Positions 50,960 through 61,832 are shown, counted from the stretch's first letter. The stretch is 64,000 nt of DNA from Zingiber officinale (GCF_018446385.1 NC_055992.1:101264947-101328946), one strand, 5' to 3'. Notes: generated by a model from the letters alone, not told the origin. A program made the numbers and translations.

Positions 50960-51420
50960 AAAGTTTGGCCGTGTGCCATACACGGCCAGACGTATACTGC
51001 AGATAAGGGGGGTGCTAGGGCCATGTCTTCAAGACACGGCCGTGTAGGATCTCCAGAGAAGAAAACATGCTCGGTCGTGTCCCAGACATGGCCGTGTGAA
51101 GATTCCAGTGGAGGAAACAAGCTCGGTCGTGTCCCACACACGGCCGTGTGAAGATCTAGCGGAGGAATGCGCATTGGCCGTGTCATCCAACATGCCCGTA
51201 CGAAGCCTCCCAAGGAGGAAAAGGAAGAGGCCGTGTCTCACACACGACCGTGCGAGCTGAACCGATAAGGAGATGGTTGTGGCTGTGCCAATTGGCATGG
51301 CCGTGTGAGCCAACCCGAGAGGGAGAAGGGAGAGGCCTTATAGATGTACACGACCCATGTGGAGTGGAGCTGTTCAAGCCGTGTCCCCTATACACGGCTG
51401 GATCCAAGTCATGTCCGCCA
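50960..51420. repeat. Internal CACGGCCGTG palindrome tract of element B
   Basis: About fourteen sites (CACACGGCCGTGTGAAG, CACACGACCGTGCGAG and similar), independent of the LTR copies, followed by a CT-rich leader and the accessory ORF at 51673. Confidence 0.85.
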
Positions 51421-51672
51421 CACACCCCCTTCACCTCCACACCTTTTTCTCTCCCAAACTCCTCTCTTCTTCAATCTTTCTCCCAAATCTTCTCAGATCT
51501 AGATCTCAAATTTTTCCTTTTCTTCTAACTTTATCAAGATCTAGATTCTTCTTTTCTCCTATACCTAAGATCTCCAACTCCTTAGCTAAAGATCTTGTAC
51601 TTCAAGATCTAATCCATCAAGATCTAACTTCTCCAACCAAGAACAGTACCTCCCCCACTTAATCTTGACAAT

Positions 51673-53163
51673 ATGTCCAATATTTTGAAGAGACTTCGCA
51701 AGGGGAGTGGAGGATCAAGCGGAGGAAAGGAGCCGACAAGGGAAAAAGGAAAACAACCAGCAAAAGGCAAGGGGAAGAGGACTGCACGCGACGAAGGTAA
51801 CGACAATGAATTCAATATCATTTTTAGAAATGAAGATCATAAGACTAGATTTGCAATTCTTGTCAATAGAAAGATTATGTGTACAAGATATATGGATCCA
51901 ACCGTTTTAGACATGTTAGGAATAAGAGATGATATAGATTGGATGATTAGGTTTTTAGATTGGAATAATATTATGTACTCACATCTACCTACGTATCCTC
52001 GTATTATATTGGAGTTTCTGAGCTCATTAGATGTCCACTTTGCCAATGAGGATGACTATGTTGGCAAGATAACTTTTAGGTTAATAAATCAAGAATTTCA
52101 GTGGACGTTTAATGATTTCAATAATTATTTTGGATTGTCTACCGGTTACTCTCGTAGGTTTGATTCTAGGTTTAATTGGAATCATTTTTGGAATTCAATT
52201 ACTGGATTAGAACAATCTTATGAGCCTTCTAGAGCTAAGGCTTCTCACATGCAAAACCCCATCTTTAGGTATCTACATCGTGTCATGAGTAAAACTATTT
52301 TTGGTAGGGGGGAAAGTAATGGGGTCATCAAGAAAGTTAAGCTTTATGCTTTGTGGGCTATGTTATATAAGGTTGATTTCGATTCTGGTTTTCATTTTCT
52401 TAAACCTTGGTGAGAGATGGAAGGGCATCCTCGGGATCTATTGTTTTTGGTGGTTTGATTACTTAAATAGCTTGTACCTTGGAGCTTGATTTAGATGGGT
52501 TGGAAGTCATCCATGACAATGACATGATAGACATTGATGCATGTCTTGCAATGAAAATGATTATCCGAGATGAGAATGGTTTTGCATTTCCTAGGAGGAA
52601 TGGTTTTCCTTTACCTCTTCCTTGTCCCGAACGAACTTCCGTTCGCAACCCTGCTAATTGGGTAATCACTGATTCAGACCCTGAAAATGTTCCTTCCATA
52701 TCCGGAGATACAGAGCCACATTGAGCCCTTGTCATCGGGATACCCGCAGCCCTCCGGTCATCCGGATCTTGCTAGGCATTCTTTTGCCTATGGTACAGGT
52801 TCCTCCAGATTTGACTTTTCAGGTTTTTCATGCATCTCTAGAATTACTTCATAAGAAGCAAAATGCCCAACGAACAATGTTGGAGGGTCACTTCTCTTTA
52901 TCAGATGATCAGTTTAGAGAAGTACGAGATCATTTTCAGTTTACGAGAAATTTTCAAGGTCAAATGGCTGAATTTTTCAGCACTATGATATTAATCAAGC
53001 TAGAATGAGGGATTTTATGTAGGGCATGAGTATTAATAGCTAACAAATAGATGCTCTTTATGAATATCATAGATTCCTAGGTGAAATCCCTGATTTTCCT
53101 AGTTTTCCTATTAGAGAACGACGTAGACCTCCTTTTCCTCATCCACCTCCTCCACCATATTGA
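51673..53163 (+). pseudogene. Accessory ORF of element B (Athila-type ORF, 'plant transposon protein' family)
   Basis: Starts MSNILKRLRKG and has a basic, Gly/Lys-rich N-terminus, then a folded core: RFAILVNRKIMCTRYMDPTV, YPRIILEFLSSLDVHF, KITFRLINQEFQWTFNDF and SRRFDSRFNWNHFWNSITG. The open part ends at 52413. Further pieces follow in other frames: MIIRDENGFAFPRRNGFPL, LLHKKQNAQRTMLEGHFSL and a Pro-rich end RRPPFPHPPPPPY stopping at 53163. The architecture (long-leader ORF between pol and 3' LTR) fits the accessory ORF of Athila elements. Its function is not known. Confidence 0.65.
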
Positions 53164-54220
53164 TTTCATCGGGATGATGAAGAGTTTAAGTCTGGGGGGG
53201 TCTGAAACCCTGAATTTTTTTTGCATTTTCTGTTTTGTTCTGCAGTTTATTTTGTTTTGTATTTCTTCTTGTTTTGCTTGGATTGTTTTGATAGTCACTT
53301 AACTGTCTTTTGAAAAATCTTGTAGCATACATCTTGAGAACATCAAACTTCACTCATATGTTTTCTTGTCCTTTTAGTAAAAATGTTAGCACGTTTATTA
53401 TCCTGATTCATGATGTTGTAAATGATGCTAGTAGTATGCTTAGTGTGTTTCTTTTCTCTATCTTGGGTAGCATGAAATAAGTTAAGTATCATATGGAAAT
53501 AAGTTTAAGATTTGGCCTGACCTTAAGGATCTTACCTTCACTATACTTGAGCTTGGATAGTTGATATCATTGAAATAGTCATGATTCATCTTGTATGTTT
53601 AGTACTTGATTTCCATGGTGATTTCTCAAACTTCATTTTAGTTACTGGATGATGCTCAAATCATGTAAGCTCATTTAGAAAAATCAAAATATCCCAACAT
53701 TTGTACTAAAAGTACACTTGTGAATAAGTTTTGCATAATGCAAATACTTATGGAAAAAAAATGAATAAGGGATATAAAAAACAGTTGTCGTGAGTGGAAT
53801 CTAGTAAGTCACCCCTTTGAGACCGAGTTAGGTTACTGGGGAAATGACTACTTAGCTTCTCTTGAGATTGAGCATGCCTTTGAGACCTTGGGTTGATTAA
53901 GAAATATGAACCATGTGTGTGGCAGGTAAGTGTCTATCACCGGTTACATGCCTATCACCGAAAACATTAGGAACTCATTTGGATGACGACTTGACTAGGA
54001 CATAAATTGAAACTTGAAAAGTTTTGGACACTTTTTGCATTGTGCACAAGAGACTTATGCTTGAGTCATATTTGACTTGTTTCCATGATCATGCCTATTA
54101 ATGAAACTTTTTGATAGAGTTAGGAAAATACATTAGGGATTATGAATGCATTGTAGAGCATATGAATTAAGATTGCAGCATTTTTTCTTGAGGGCAAGGA
54201 AAGGTTTAAGTCTGGGGGTG
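53164..54220 (+). other. 3' untranslated region of element B
   Basis: No ORF. Shares blocks with element A in the same relative place. Ends in the polypurine tract AAGTCTGGGGGTG. Confidence 0.65.
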
Positions 54221-55943
54221 TAATGTGTGTAGATTGTATACTCTTATTTATGATGTTTTGATGCATATTCATATATTTTTCACATGCTTAATCTATGCAT
54301 TTTCGTACTTTCGGCTTTGCTTTTAGCATATTTACTCTTTTTGTTCGGATATCTACTTTTGTGCATTTTCTGTATGCAGGAGTTGATTTTGGAGAGGAGT
54401 TAATGTTCGAGGCAAAAATTACATTTGATGAAGGAAGAGGCTTGAGTGCCACATTACCCTGACATGGGGGGTTACCCAGGTCGTGTGGTGATCACCACCC
54501 GTGTGGTTGCAACAGAGGAGGAAGTAGCCACGGTCGTGTGTGCATCACACGACCGTGCTAGGTTTGGAGTAAAGAAAGTTCAAGGTCGTGTGCACTACAT
54601 GACCGTGCAAGCCCTCCAGAGTTGAAGCAGTACACGGTCGTGTAGATCTACACGACCGTGCAACATTTCCAGAGGCCAACCAAACCCTGGCCGTGTGCAC
54701 CACACGACCGTGAAAGAGCTCTAGAGCCGGAGGCAGAGTAGGCCGTGTAGATCTACATGGCCGTGCAAAGGGGAGCAGTGGCAAAGCCTACCACGGCCGT
54801 GTCTCACACACGACCGTGTGAGTTGAGCACAGAGGGGAGTAGCACAGGCCGTGTGAGCTTCACACGACCGTGTCTCAAAGCCATGTGATGCCCAAACCCC
54901 TCTTCTATATAAAGCCTTCTTCATGATTTGAAAGGGGATTCTCCCTCTTGGGAGAAAATAAGATTTGGGTCGTTCCTCAACCTTCTTGGAGGGATTTTCC
55001 GGTGATCTAAGGGCGGATCTTCAATGAATCGACTCCGGGGAATGAGGATTGGATTCAAAGACGATTCTTCATCATAGATAAGCTTTTCTTCCCTTTTCTT
55101 TTCTTTGATTTGGGATCAAGATGCTTGTAATTTTCTTGTCTTTGGATTCCTCTTCTTATTCTATGGATTAGATCTCTTTGTTCTAGGATGGAGGGAGTAT
55201 TTGTAATGTGAATTTGATGTAAACTCTTGCGGATTTATCAATTTCCTATTTCTATGATTTTGCCCTGTTTGTATCTATTTGATCTTATGTGGATTGTTGT
55301 GATTAGGCTTAATTACCATACTTGATTAAATGTTTGGGTATCTTGTGGATCTTGTTAAGGTGATTCCTCACTCGATTATCCGAGGGACGTTCGTGACAGA
55401 CAAGCTCTTGTAAGGACGATTAAGGGATGATCTTCAGGGTGAAATAAGGGCATTCAAGGGGGTAGGATAGATTGGATGCATTAATCTTTCATATTTTCAT
55501 GAGGTTGAGAAGTAATGAATTTCTATGTTGATTTTCCGAGGGACGCACATGACAGGCAAGCCCGTGTAAGGACAACATAGGAATCATTCCTAATTGATCA
55601 CATTTAGGTATAAATTTCAGTTCTAGGCCATTTGTCTATTGCAAGAGAGAACCGGCAACCTTCAACAAATGATGGACAATTGTGGAATACGATTTGGTAG
55701 ATCACATACATTGAATAATATTAAAAAGAAACCGAAACTCCTAGAACATCCTTTATCATAGCCCTTATTCTTGTTTCTATTCTTATTCTTACTTTTCATA
55801 GTTGCACTAGTTTTCATAAATCAATTGATTAGTTGTTTAGCTAATTCGTGTTGAGATGTCTTTAGTGCTTATACCAGTCCCTGTGGATACGATATCTTTC
55901 TTTATCACTGACGACGTATCCGTATACTTGCGGAACGTTAACA
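54221..55943 (+). repeat. 3' LTR of element B (1723 bp)
   Basis: Starts TAATGTGTGTAG (TG has become TA) and ends ACGTTAACA. Contains a palindrome tract (54470-54890) and TATATAAAG near 54906. It preserves the pre-CACTA empty site near 55670. Confidence 0.9.
54470..54890. repeat. CACGGCCGTG palindrome tract, element B 3' LTR
   Basis: Aligns site by site with 40670-41110. Differences between the two LTRs are mostly CG-to-TG or CG-to-CA in the palindromes. Confidence 0.85.
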
Positions 55944-55948
55944 TAACT

Positions 55949-57415
55949 ACAGCCTCTTACTCTATTTCTCTAAATGGTGGAATCTATGAATTTTTTAGTG
56001 GGCGTCGCAGTCTAAGGCAAGGTGACCCCCTATCTCCTCTACTTTTTGGTTTGTGCATAGAAGTATTATCACACAGGTTGTAGGTCGCTTCCTTGATGCC
56101 CTCTTTTCACTTCCATCCTATATGTAAAGAGGTCGGCATCACACATCTTGCATATGCCGATGATTTGATGTTGTTTGCACGGGCGGATGAGTCCTCAATT
56201 AAAATATTGACGGATTGTTTGGAGGTTTTTGGCAATGAAGCAGGACTTCGGGCTAATTCTATGAAGTCTCATATGTATATGGCGGGGATTGATAATCGAA
56301 CAAAAGACTGTCTGCTCCAAATTATTGGGTTCCAAGAAGGGACATTTCTATTCCGATACTTGGGGATTCCACTAGCGGCGGAAAAATTGTGGATTACAAA
56401 CTATGGACCATTACTTGACGCTATTACAAAGAAGATTAATTCTTGGCCAAAACATACTTTATCTTATGTGGGGTGCTTGGAGTTGGTGAAGACGGTGCTT
56501 CAAGGAGTGGAGTGTTATTGGCTTTCTATGCTCCCGGTTCCCAATGGTGTCATTGAAAAGATCAAAACAATATGTCGTGCATTTGTGTGGTCTTCAAAGC
56601 ATCCTCCTATTTCCTGGGCCACTTTATGTCTTTCAAAACATGATGGTGGTTATGGTCTTCGCGACCTTCATGCATGGAATGAGGCTCTTCTTAGCAAAAC
56701 ACTATGGGAGATCCAAACTAATGTGGATTCGCTATGGGTAAGATGGGTGCACCATCATTATCTCAAAGGGGTTGATTTTTGGCAATGGGAGGTCAAAGCC
56801 TCAGACTCTCCGCTTATCAAACGACTTGTGGGCATTTGGAACAAAATCCAAGGGGCTACAAGTGGAAGTGGGGAGGCGAACAGATTGATGGTTGAGTGGT
56901 TTGTAGTGGGGCAAAATGGGACTGCAAATGCATATGGTTTCTTTATGCCAAGAGGTCTTGAAGTGGTGTGGACATCATTGGTTTGGAGGCCGGAGATTAT
57001 GCCAAAATATCGCTTCATTCTTTGGTTACTTGCCCATGGGAGGCTACAAACAACCGATAGATTGTCATATGAGGAAAACAAGACATGTGTGCTTTGCCAA
57101 GGTCAAGACAAGTCGAATGGTCACTTGTTCTTTGAGTGCCCTATCACATGTGCTCTTTGGAATAAGGTGCGGGGTTGGCTAGAGATAAATCATGAAGTTA
57201 ACTTAGTGGTGGAGCTATTTCATATTCTTGCCCAATACTATAAAGGTGCAAGTCAGAAAATAAAAACTCGATATCTTCGAGTTTCTAGTATGATATATGT
57301 TTTATGGGAAGCTCGTAACAGATGTCGCTTTAAAGGAATGATTCCTGATATTGATAGAATGTTACGGAAAATTCAAATCTATGTTTATCAATTTGTGGGC
57401 TTATGCAGGAATTAA
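55949..57415 (+). pseudogene. LINE ORF2, rest of reverse transcriptase and C-terminal zinc domain
   Basis: Continues from 40442: TASYSISLNGGIYEFFSGRR, SLRQGDPLSPLLFGLCIEVL, a stop, then from 56093 an open 440-codon frame with THLAYADDLMLFARADES (catalytic YADD), FRYLGIPLAAEKLW and the zf-RVT region (YRFILWLLAHGRLQTTDRL, CVLCQGQDKSNGHLFFECPI). Ends at 57415. The long uninterrupted second half contrasts with the multiply broken first half. Confidence 0.88.
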
Positions 57416-57832
57416 AGAAGTCAATCTCTTGCTATCCAAGTTGACATTGATTTCATTGGCGAATGGATCAGTCCACATTTTCATCGGTGATCGGAGCAAT
57501 TCGCATTTTTTTGATTTCATCGGTGAATGGTGCTTTTCGGTTGTAGCTCATTTTGTGGCTGATTTCATGTTGGTGGCAAGAAGATTCGTTGGTGGCATTG
57601 TGATGACAAATTGTGGAAGGGTGATGGCATCTGATTGGTCTCATGGAGGTGCATTGCATGTTCATGTAATACTTGTCTTATGGATTGTACGTACAAGAGA
57701 TGTCATGACTCTCTTATTGAGTGACACCTCATGCATGGGGTGTGAGATTATAATTCATGATGTATGCTTTTGGATTGTGTGTTCAAGGTTTTAAAAACTT
57801 GAACATATTATAATACAATTTACCAATTTCCA
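57416..57832 (+). other. LINE 3' untranslated region
   Basis: From the ORF2 stop to the target duplication at 57833. A 147-codon plus ORF here overlaps the ORF2 end in another frame and has no known motif. Confidence 0.6.
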
Positions 57833-58355
57833 TGAAAGAGGAAAGTCCTTGGTTCTAATTTATTTTGGGTAAGTAAATAAGTACAAATTACGGGAGTAGA
57901 GGAATGCCGAACAAATGGAACAATATAAATATCCCGCACATATATTGAAAAGCGTTTGAAACAAATTGTTGTAAGAGGATATGGAAATACTGACTTACCT
58001 CTGATAGAAATAGGTGGATAGAGAAATGTAGACTGGTCACTAATTGATCAAAAAAGAAAGTAATATGGTTATCGAGAGAAAGGTGAGGGCGATCGTCCAG
58101 GAAGGAAGATGGATACAATAGCTTTGAGGGATTTCATATCTTGAGTAAGGTAAGCTCAATCAGAGGCATCAAAATGTGAAGAGGTAGAGGCATACAAGGG
58201 GCGAAAGACTCTTGGGCCATGACAGAATGAAACTTAGACAAAGGGCGAGTAACTTACTTGGTTATTTGGGGCTTAAGAAGGAAGGAATGTGGAAGAAGGA
58301 AGGTCACCGGAGGAAAAGATCGGGAAAGATGAAAGGCAAAGTGAGGAGAGCACAT
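57833..58355 (-). pseudogene. Tat antisense ORF, second copy, N-terminal portion
   Basis: Start ATG at 58355-58353 (MCSPHFAF, compare MACSPLP in the first copy). Core YFHILLQQFVSNAFQYMCG and FILFHLFGIPLLP (57888-57990) matches FHIPLHQLVSNSFRLLYGVVVLFHLYEIPLVP. The end PKIN.NQGTF joins, across the LINE, to FLFQSGLKV at 36269. Frameshifts and stops present. Confidence 0.75.
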
Positions 58356-58690
58356 AACGTTTAAGGTTTTATAAAGGAGAATTCAATTGCCACTGTTGGA
58401 TTGAGACTGCATATTTAAGGAGGATTGTTGATCTATAAAGTTAAACATGCCATTGCGTCATACAAAGAGATGGGTGTCAAAAGACGTTGGAGAGAATGAG
58501 TAGTGGTGTCATGTGGCACACATAAATGGACATTTATGATGGACGTGACAACGAAGCATTTTTGTAGACAAAATGCCTTTCCACACGTTCTCGATACTGG
58601 GGCAAGCAGAAGACAGGCGAATTTTAGACTAGAACTTGGGTTCAGTTAATCGGCTACACCTCCTTTGACTAGACTTGAAGGGGAGACTAT
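58356..58690 (+). other. Tat 3' spacer with polypurine tract
   Basis: Leader of the antisense ORF (reading left) and 3' UTR of the plus-strand Tat element (reading right). The polypurine tract GAAGGGGAGACTA lies at about 58677-58689, directly before the LTR. Confidence 0.5.
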
Positions 58691-59683
58691 TGTACAGGTA
58701 GTAATTTATGGACCCAGAAGATAACGAGGCGGCCCAAGTCAAGGCGATGTGACGGTCAAAGTTAGGATAAGGGTGTATTTCTCATCTGGTCTTGCCACCC
58801 GCTCAGCAACAAAGCATTTAGGTCTAGCTTGATTAGGTTATAAACAACACGGTCAAAGTCCGGCCGGGCTTAACATCCTTAGCCTTATAAAGCTCTTACT
58901 ATACGATCGTGCGGATAAAGGTCGGTTGAACATAAGGTTTTGTGTGTACACCCGACCGGGCAAAGGCCGACCAGGATTAATGCCCTTAGCCTCGTAAAGC
59001 TGTTACTATACGATCATCTAGATAAAGGACAATCAAACATAAGATTCGCTGTGTACACGGCCGAGCTTAACGCCCTTAGCCTTGTAAAGATCTTACTATA
59101 CAATCGTCTAGATAAAGGTCGGTCGAACATAAGGTTCTTTATGTATGTTTGGCAAGGCAAAGGTCGACCGAGCTTAAGACCTTTAACCTCATAAAGCTCT
59201 TAATATATGATTCGCAGGATAAGGGCAGGTCGAACATAAGGCTTTCAGTGAATGCCCGGTCAGGTAAAGATTGAGTTGACTTAAAGACACTTAGCCTCAT
59301 AAAGCTCTCAATATACGCTCAGGCGGAGAAAGGTTGGTCGGGCTTGAAGGAACCTATCCTCAGGAGGCTTCACATATATGGTCGGCTGGACAAAGGTTGG
59401 TCGGTTTTAAAATTACCTGATATCATATCATCTCTTAAATGAAGCTTTAATATACAATTGTTCATATGACTCCTTAAATGGATATTTGGCATACTTTGGA
59501 CACCATATCAGTCTTCCAAGATATTTTTTATAGTATTTAGTACACGACATAGTAGATTAATATAAAGGCAGGCCTAAATACGGTCAACCTTGGAAACTGG
59601 TCAGGATATACTCAGCAGACAAGCACCAGACAGTAGACAGGATCACTGTGCATGGTATCACTGTGCATGGTTGTTTAGGTACA
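58691..59683 (+). repeat. 3' LTR of a second Tat element (plus strand)
   Basis: Begins TGTACAGGTAG after the polypurine tract; the most likely end is TTTAGGTACA at 59683, where sequence changes to a copia-type polypurine region. It has a different sequence from the first Tat LTR but the same order of antisense ORF, tract and LTR. The right boundary is approximate. Confidence 0.55.
58850..59400. repeat. Tandem repeats of about 107 bp in the Tat LTR
   Basis: Five units. CCTTAGCCT(C/T)RTAAAGC recurs near 58877, 58984, 59074, 59180 and 59289, each with ATACGATC, GGATAAAGG, TCGAACATAAGG and GACCGG blocks. One unit is about 90 bp. Confidence 0.85.
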
Positions 59684-59685
59684 AT

Positions 59686-60990
59686 CTTTTTGATGGTGTC
59701 AAAGGGGGAGAAATAGGAAAGTTTAAGTTAGAAACTTATTTCTCCATATTTGTGCAAATTTGAAAATTAAGTGATAAAGCATATGTTAAGGGGGAACTTG
59801 GCTTTTATACTTCATGTTTATGTTATGCTTATAATTTTCAAGTTGTTATTTATGCCTAACTTAAATATATTATCACATATTAAAAAGGGAGAGATTTTGG
59901 GTGCAATCGACTTAGGTTTGATCGGGTACAATCATGATTTTAATGTGTGTGTCAAAGAATTTAAGTTAGGTTTTATATATGTTTGATATATGTTGCTTAG
60001 TCATGCAGGACTTGGTGAAACACACATGAGGAGCTTGGTGTGGCCAAGCTTAGAAAGCTCATCCTATGGCTCGAGTACTTGAGGTGGTGAAGGATGATGT
60101 AGAAGGCATCCGAGGGACCGCCGGATAAGGAGCAATGGAGTGGAGCCAAGGGAAGTGGACTTCAAAGCAATGTGAAGGATGCATGGACATTAGTCGCGGG
60201 CTCAAGTGCATCTGAGGGACGAAGACCGAGGAAGAGGGTTTCAAAGGATTTCTCCGGAAAGGATGAGTGTGAGTGTGTAACCAGGACCAGTCGATTGATG
60301 GAATTGCTAATCGACTAGTCCAATCGACTGACTAGTCGACTAGGAGCAAACAGAGGTGCTTTGTTCACTCAGCCAACAGTGACCAATCGACTGGTACTAT
60401 TGCCAGTCGACTGGTAAGTAGTTGTTGGTCATCGTTGGTAGAATCCTTGATTCTGTAAAGTAGCCATTGGCTACATCCAATTGTAGCACCAGTCGACTGA
60501 TGGTTTTGCTAGTCGATTGGTGTGCAGGAAATGAGTTGATATGTGTTCAACTCTTTCCACTCTATTTATAGGGAGCTTAGAGCATTGAAGGAGTTTACAG
60601 TTTTGATTGAAATACTCTTAGTCTTTGCCTCTAAATTTTCAAAGTCTACACCCTTGTTCCCACACCTAATTCCCAATCTTGTAAAGAAGAAGAGTTTCTT
60701 TGTGGGAGATTTTACTCCACTGAGAAGGAGCTCATTTAGTTGGAAATTATCGAGGACTAATCCACCGAAGGATTAAGGGTTCGTCCACCTCAAGAACAAG
60801 TCGTGGAGTAGGAGCAAGCAATCTCTGAACCACATAAAAAGAAATGTATTAGCGTTTGTATTGTTATTACATTCATTATCTTAGTATTTGTATTTCCTCT
60901 TGCGCAACTAATGACTTGTAGGAAAGCAAAAGATTTGGGGTAACCTAGTTATTCAACCCCCCTTCTACCCGACCACCGATCTTCAATAGT
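59686..60990 (+). mobile_element. SIRE-like Ty1/copia 3' end and LTR
   Basis: Polypurine tracts typical of sireviruses (GGTGTCAAAGGGGGAGAAAT near 59692 and AAAAAGGGAGAGAT at 59881) precede an LTR-like sequence starting about 59894 (TTTTGGGTGCAATCGAC). A TCTATTTATAGGG promoter box lies near 60562 and an ATTCAACCCCCCTTCT end-type stretch near 60950. No intact protein. Confidence 0.55.
60285..60525. repeat. AGTCGACTGG palindrome cluster in the copia LTR
   Basis: At least ten sites of (C)AGTCGACTGG or AATCGACT(A/G)G spaced by 10-40 bp, upstream of the TATTTATAGG box. Palindromic, like the Athila tracts but with a different core. Confidence 0.75.
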
Positions 60991-61247
60991 TATTAGGTCT
61001 GCAGACCCAACTAGACTTCAGTCAACTATTAGGTCTCACAAACCTAGCTAGACTTTCTGTCAGATATCGTGTCACTCCTTTACCTATCTGGACTTCATTC
61101 CAGTTTTAGATCCTCAGACCTAACTAGGATTCAGCCTGATATCAATTCCTCTAGACCCATCAATCATGCATAATTGGTAAAGAGGTTTAACAAATATAAC
61201 ACCTAACTTTAATCTATTTATCATTTATCAAAACTTGAGTTTGACTA
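60991..61247. other. Spacer with repeated TCAGACCTAACTAG blocks
   Basis: Related phrases (TATTAGGTCTGCAGACCCAACTAGAC, TATTAGGTCTCACAAACCTAGCTAGAC, TTTAGATCCTCAGACCTAACTAGG) recur near 60996, 61024 and 61104, a decayed tandem array. No coding content. Confidence 0.5.
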
Positions 61248-61832
61248 TTGGTGCTAACTGCACCAACAGATCTTCAAGAAATAGTGTATATGGTGCCTCG
61301 TCCTGGAATTACTCATCGACTTGGTGAAGTTTGCATGTTTCGCAAAGCTCTCTATGGATTTAAACAAGCATCATGTCCTTGGTTTGTGAAGTTCTCTGCG
61401 GTTATCACCTCGCATGGATTTTATCCCAGTAATCATGATTCAACTTTATTTGTCAAGTGTATACATATAGGTTGTATACTTTTGTCTTTATAAGTGGATG
61501 ACATAATAATTACAGGTGATGATTTTGATAGAATTGAGTTTTTGAAGTATAAATTAGCTCATTGTTTCGCTATGAAAAACTTGGGTTTACTATGCTATTT
61601 TCTGGGGATCGAGATTACCTCTTCATCAAAAGGTTATTTTTTGTCTCAGTCAATGTACATAGTTGATCTATTTGAGCTTGTGTGTCTCACTGACAATAGG
61701 GTAGTTGATATTCCCCTTGAGACTAATGTTCGACACTCTCCATCAGATAATTCTCCTTTGCCAAATCTTAACCTCTACCGTATAGTTGTGGGAATCTTGG
61801 TTTATCTCACTATTGTAAGTACCCCATGGTAG
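61248..61832 (+). pseudogene. Ty1/copia reverse transcriptase fragment
   Basis: Open in one frame except for a single stop at 61491. Reads EIVYMVPRPGITHRLGEVCM, FRKALYGFKQASCPWFVKF and SNHDSTLFVKC, then *VDDIIITGDDFDRIEFLKY (the stop replaces the Tyr of the catalytic YVDD), FAMKNLGLLCYFLGIEITSS and LYRIVVGILVYLTI. Both ends are truncated: neither integrase nor RNase H is attached. Confidence 0.9.

Larger units (their letters stand above)
40443..55943 (+). mobile_element. Athila-like Ty3/gypsy element B, gag-protease plus accessory ORF, no RT
   Basis: LTRs at 40443-48041 (interrupted by CACTA 2) and 54221-55943, with target duplication TAACT at 40438-40442 and 55944-55948. The PBS TGGCGTCGTTGCCGGGCA lies at 48048-48065 and the polypurine tract AAGTCTGGGGGTG at 54208-54220. 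The interior holds gag-protease (48442-50603), a palindrome tract, an accessory ORF (51673-53163) and a long 3' UTR. RT, RNase H and integrase are absent, so it would have needed help in trans. Confidence 0.92.
36270..57832 (+). mobile_element. L1-type LINE, interrupted by Athila-like element B
   Basis: A plant L1 element with ORF1 (37138-38566) and ORF2 (38605-40442 then 55949-57415), a 5' leader from 36270 and a 3' UTR after 57415. The 13-bp target duplications define both ends. Reverse transcriptase coding is cut at 40442 and continues at 55949, with one copy of TAACT at each side. Net length without the insert is about 6.06 kb. No clear poly(A) tail is left at the 3' end. Confidence 0.88.

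Noticed and set aside
57351-57794. 147-codon ORF after LINE ORF2
   Set aside because: It overlaps the ORF2 end in another frame and lies in the LINE 3' UTR, with no conserved motif.
58940-59194. 84-codon plus ORF
   Set aside because: Internal to the 107-bp tandem repeats; the protein repeat only mirrors the DNA repeat.
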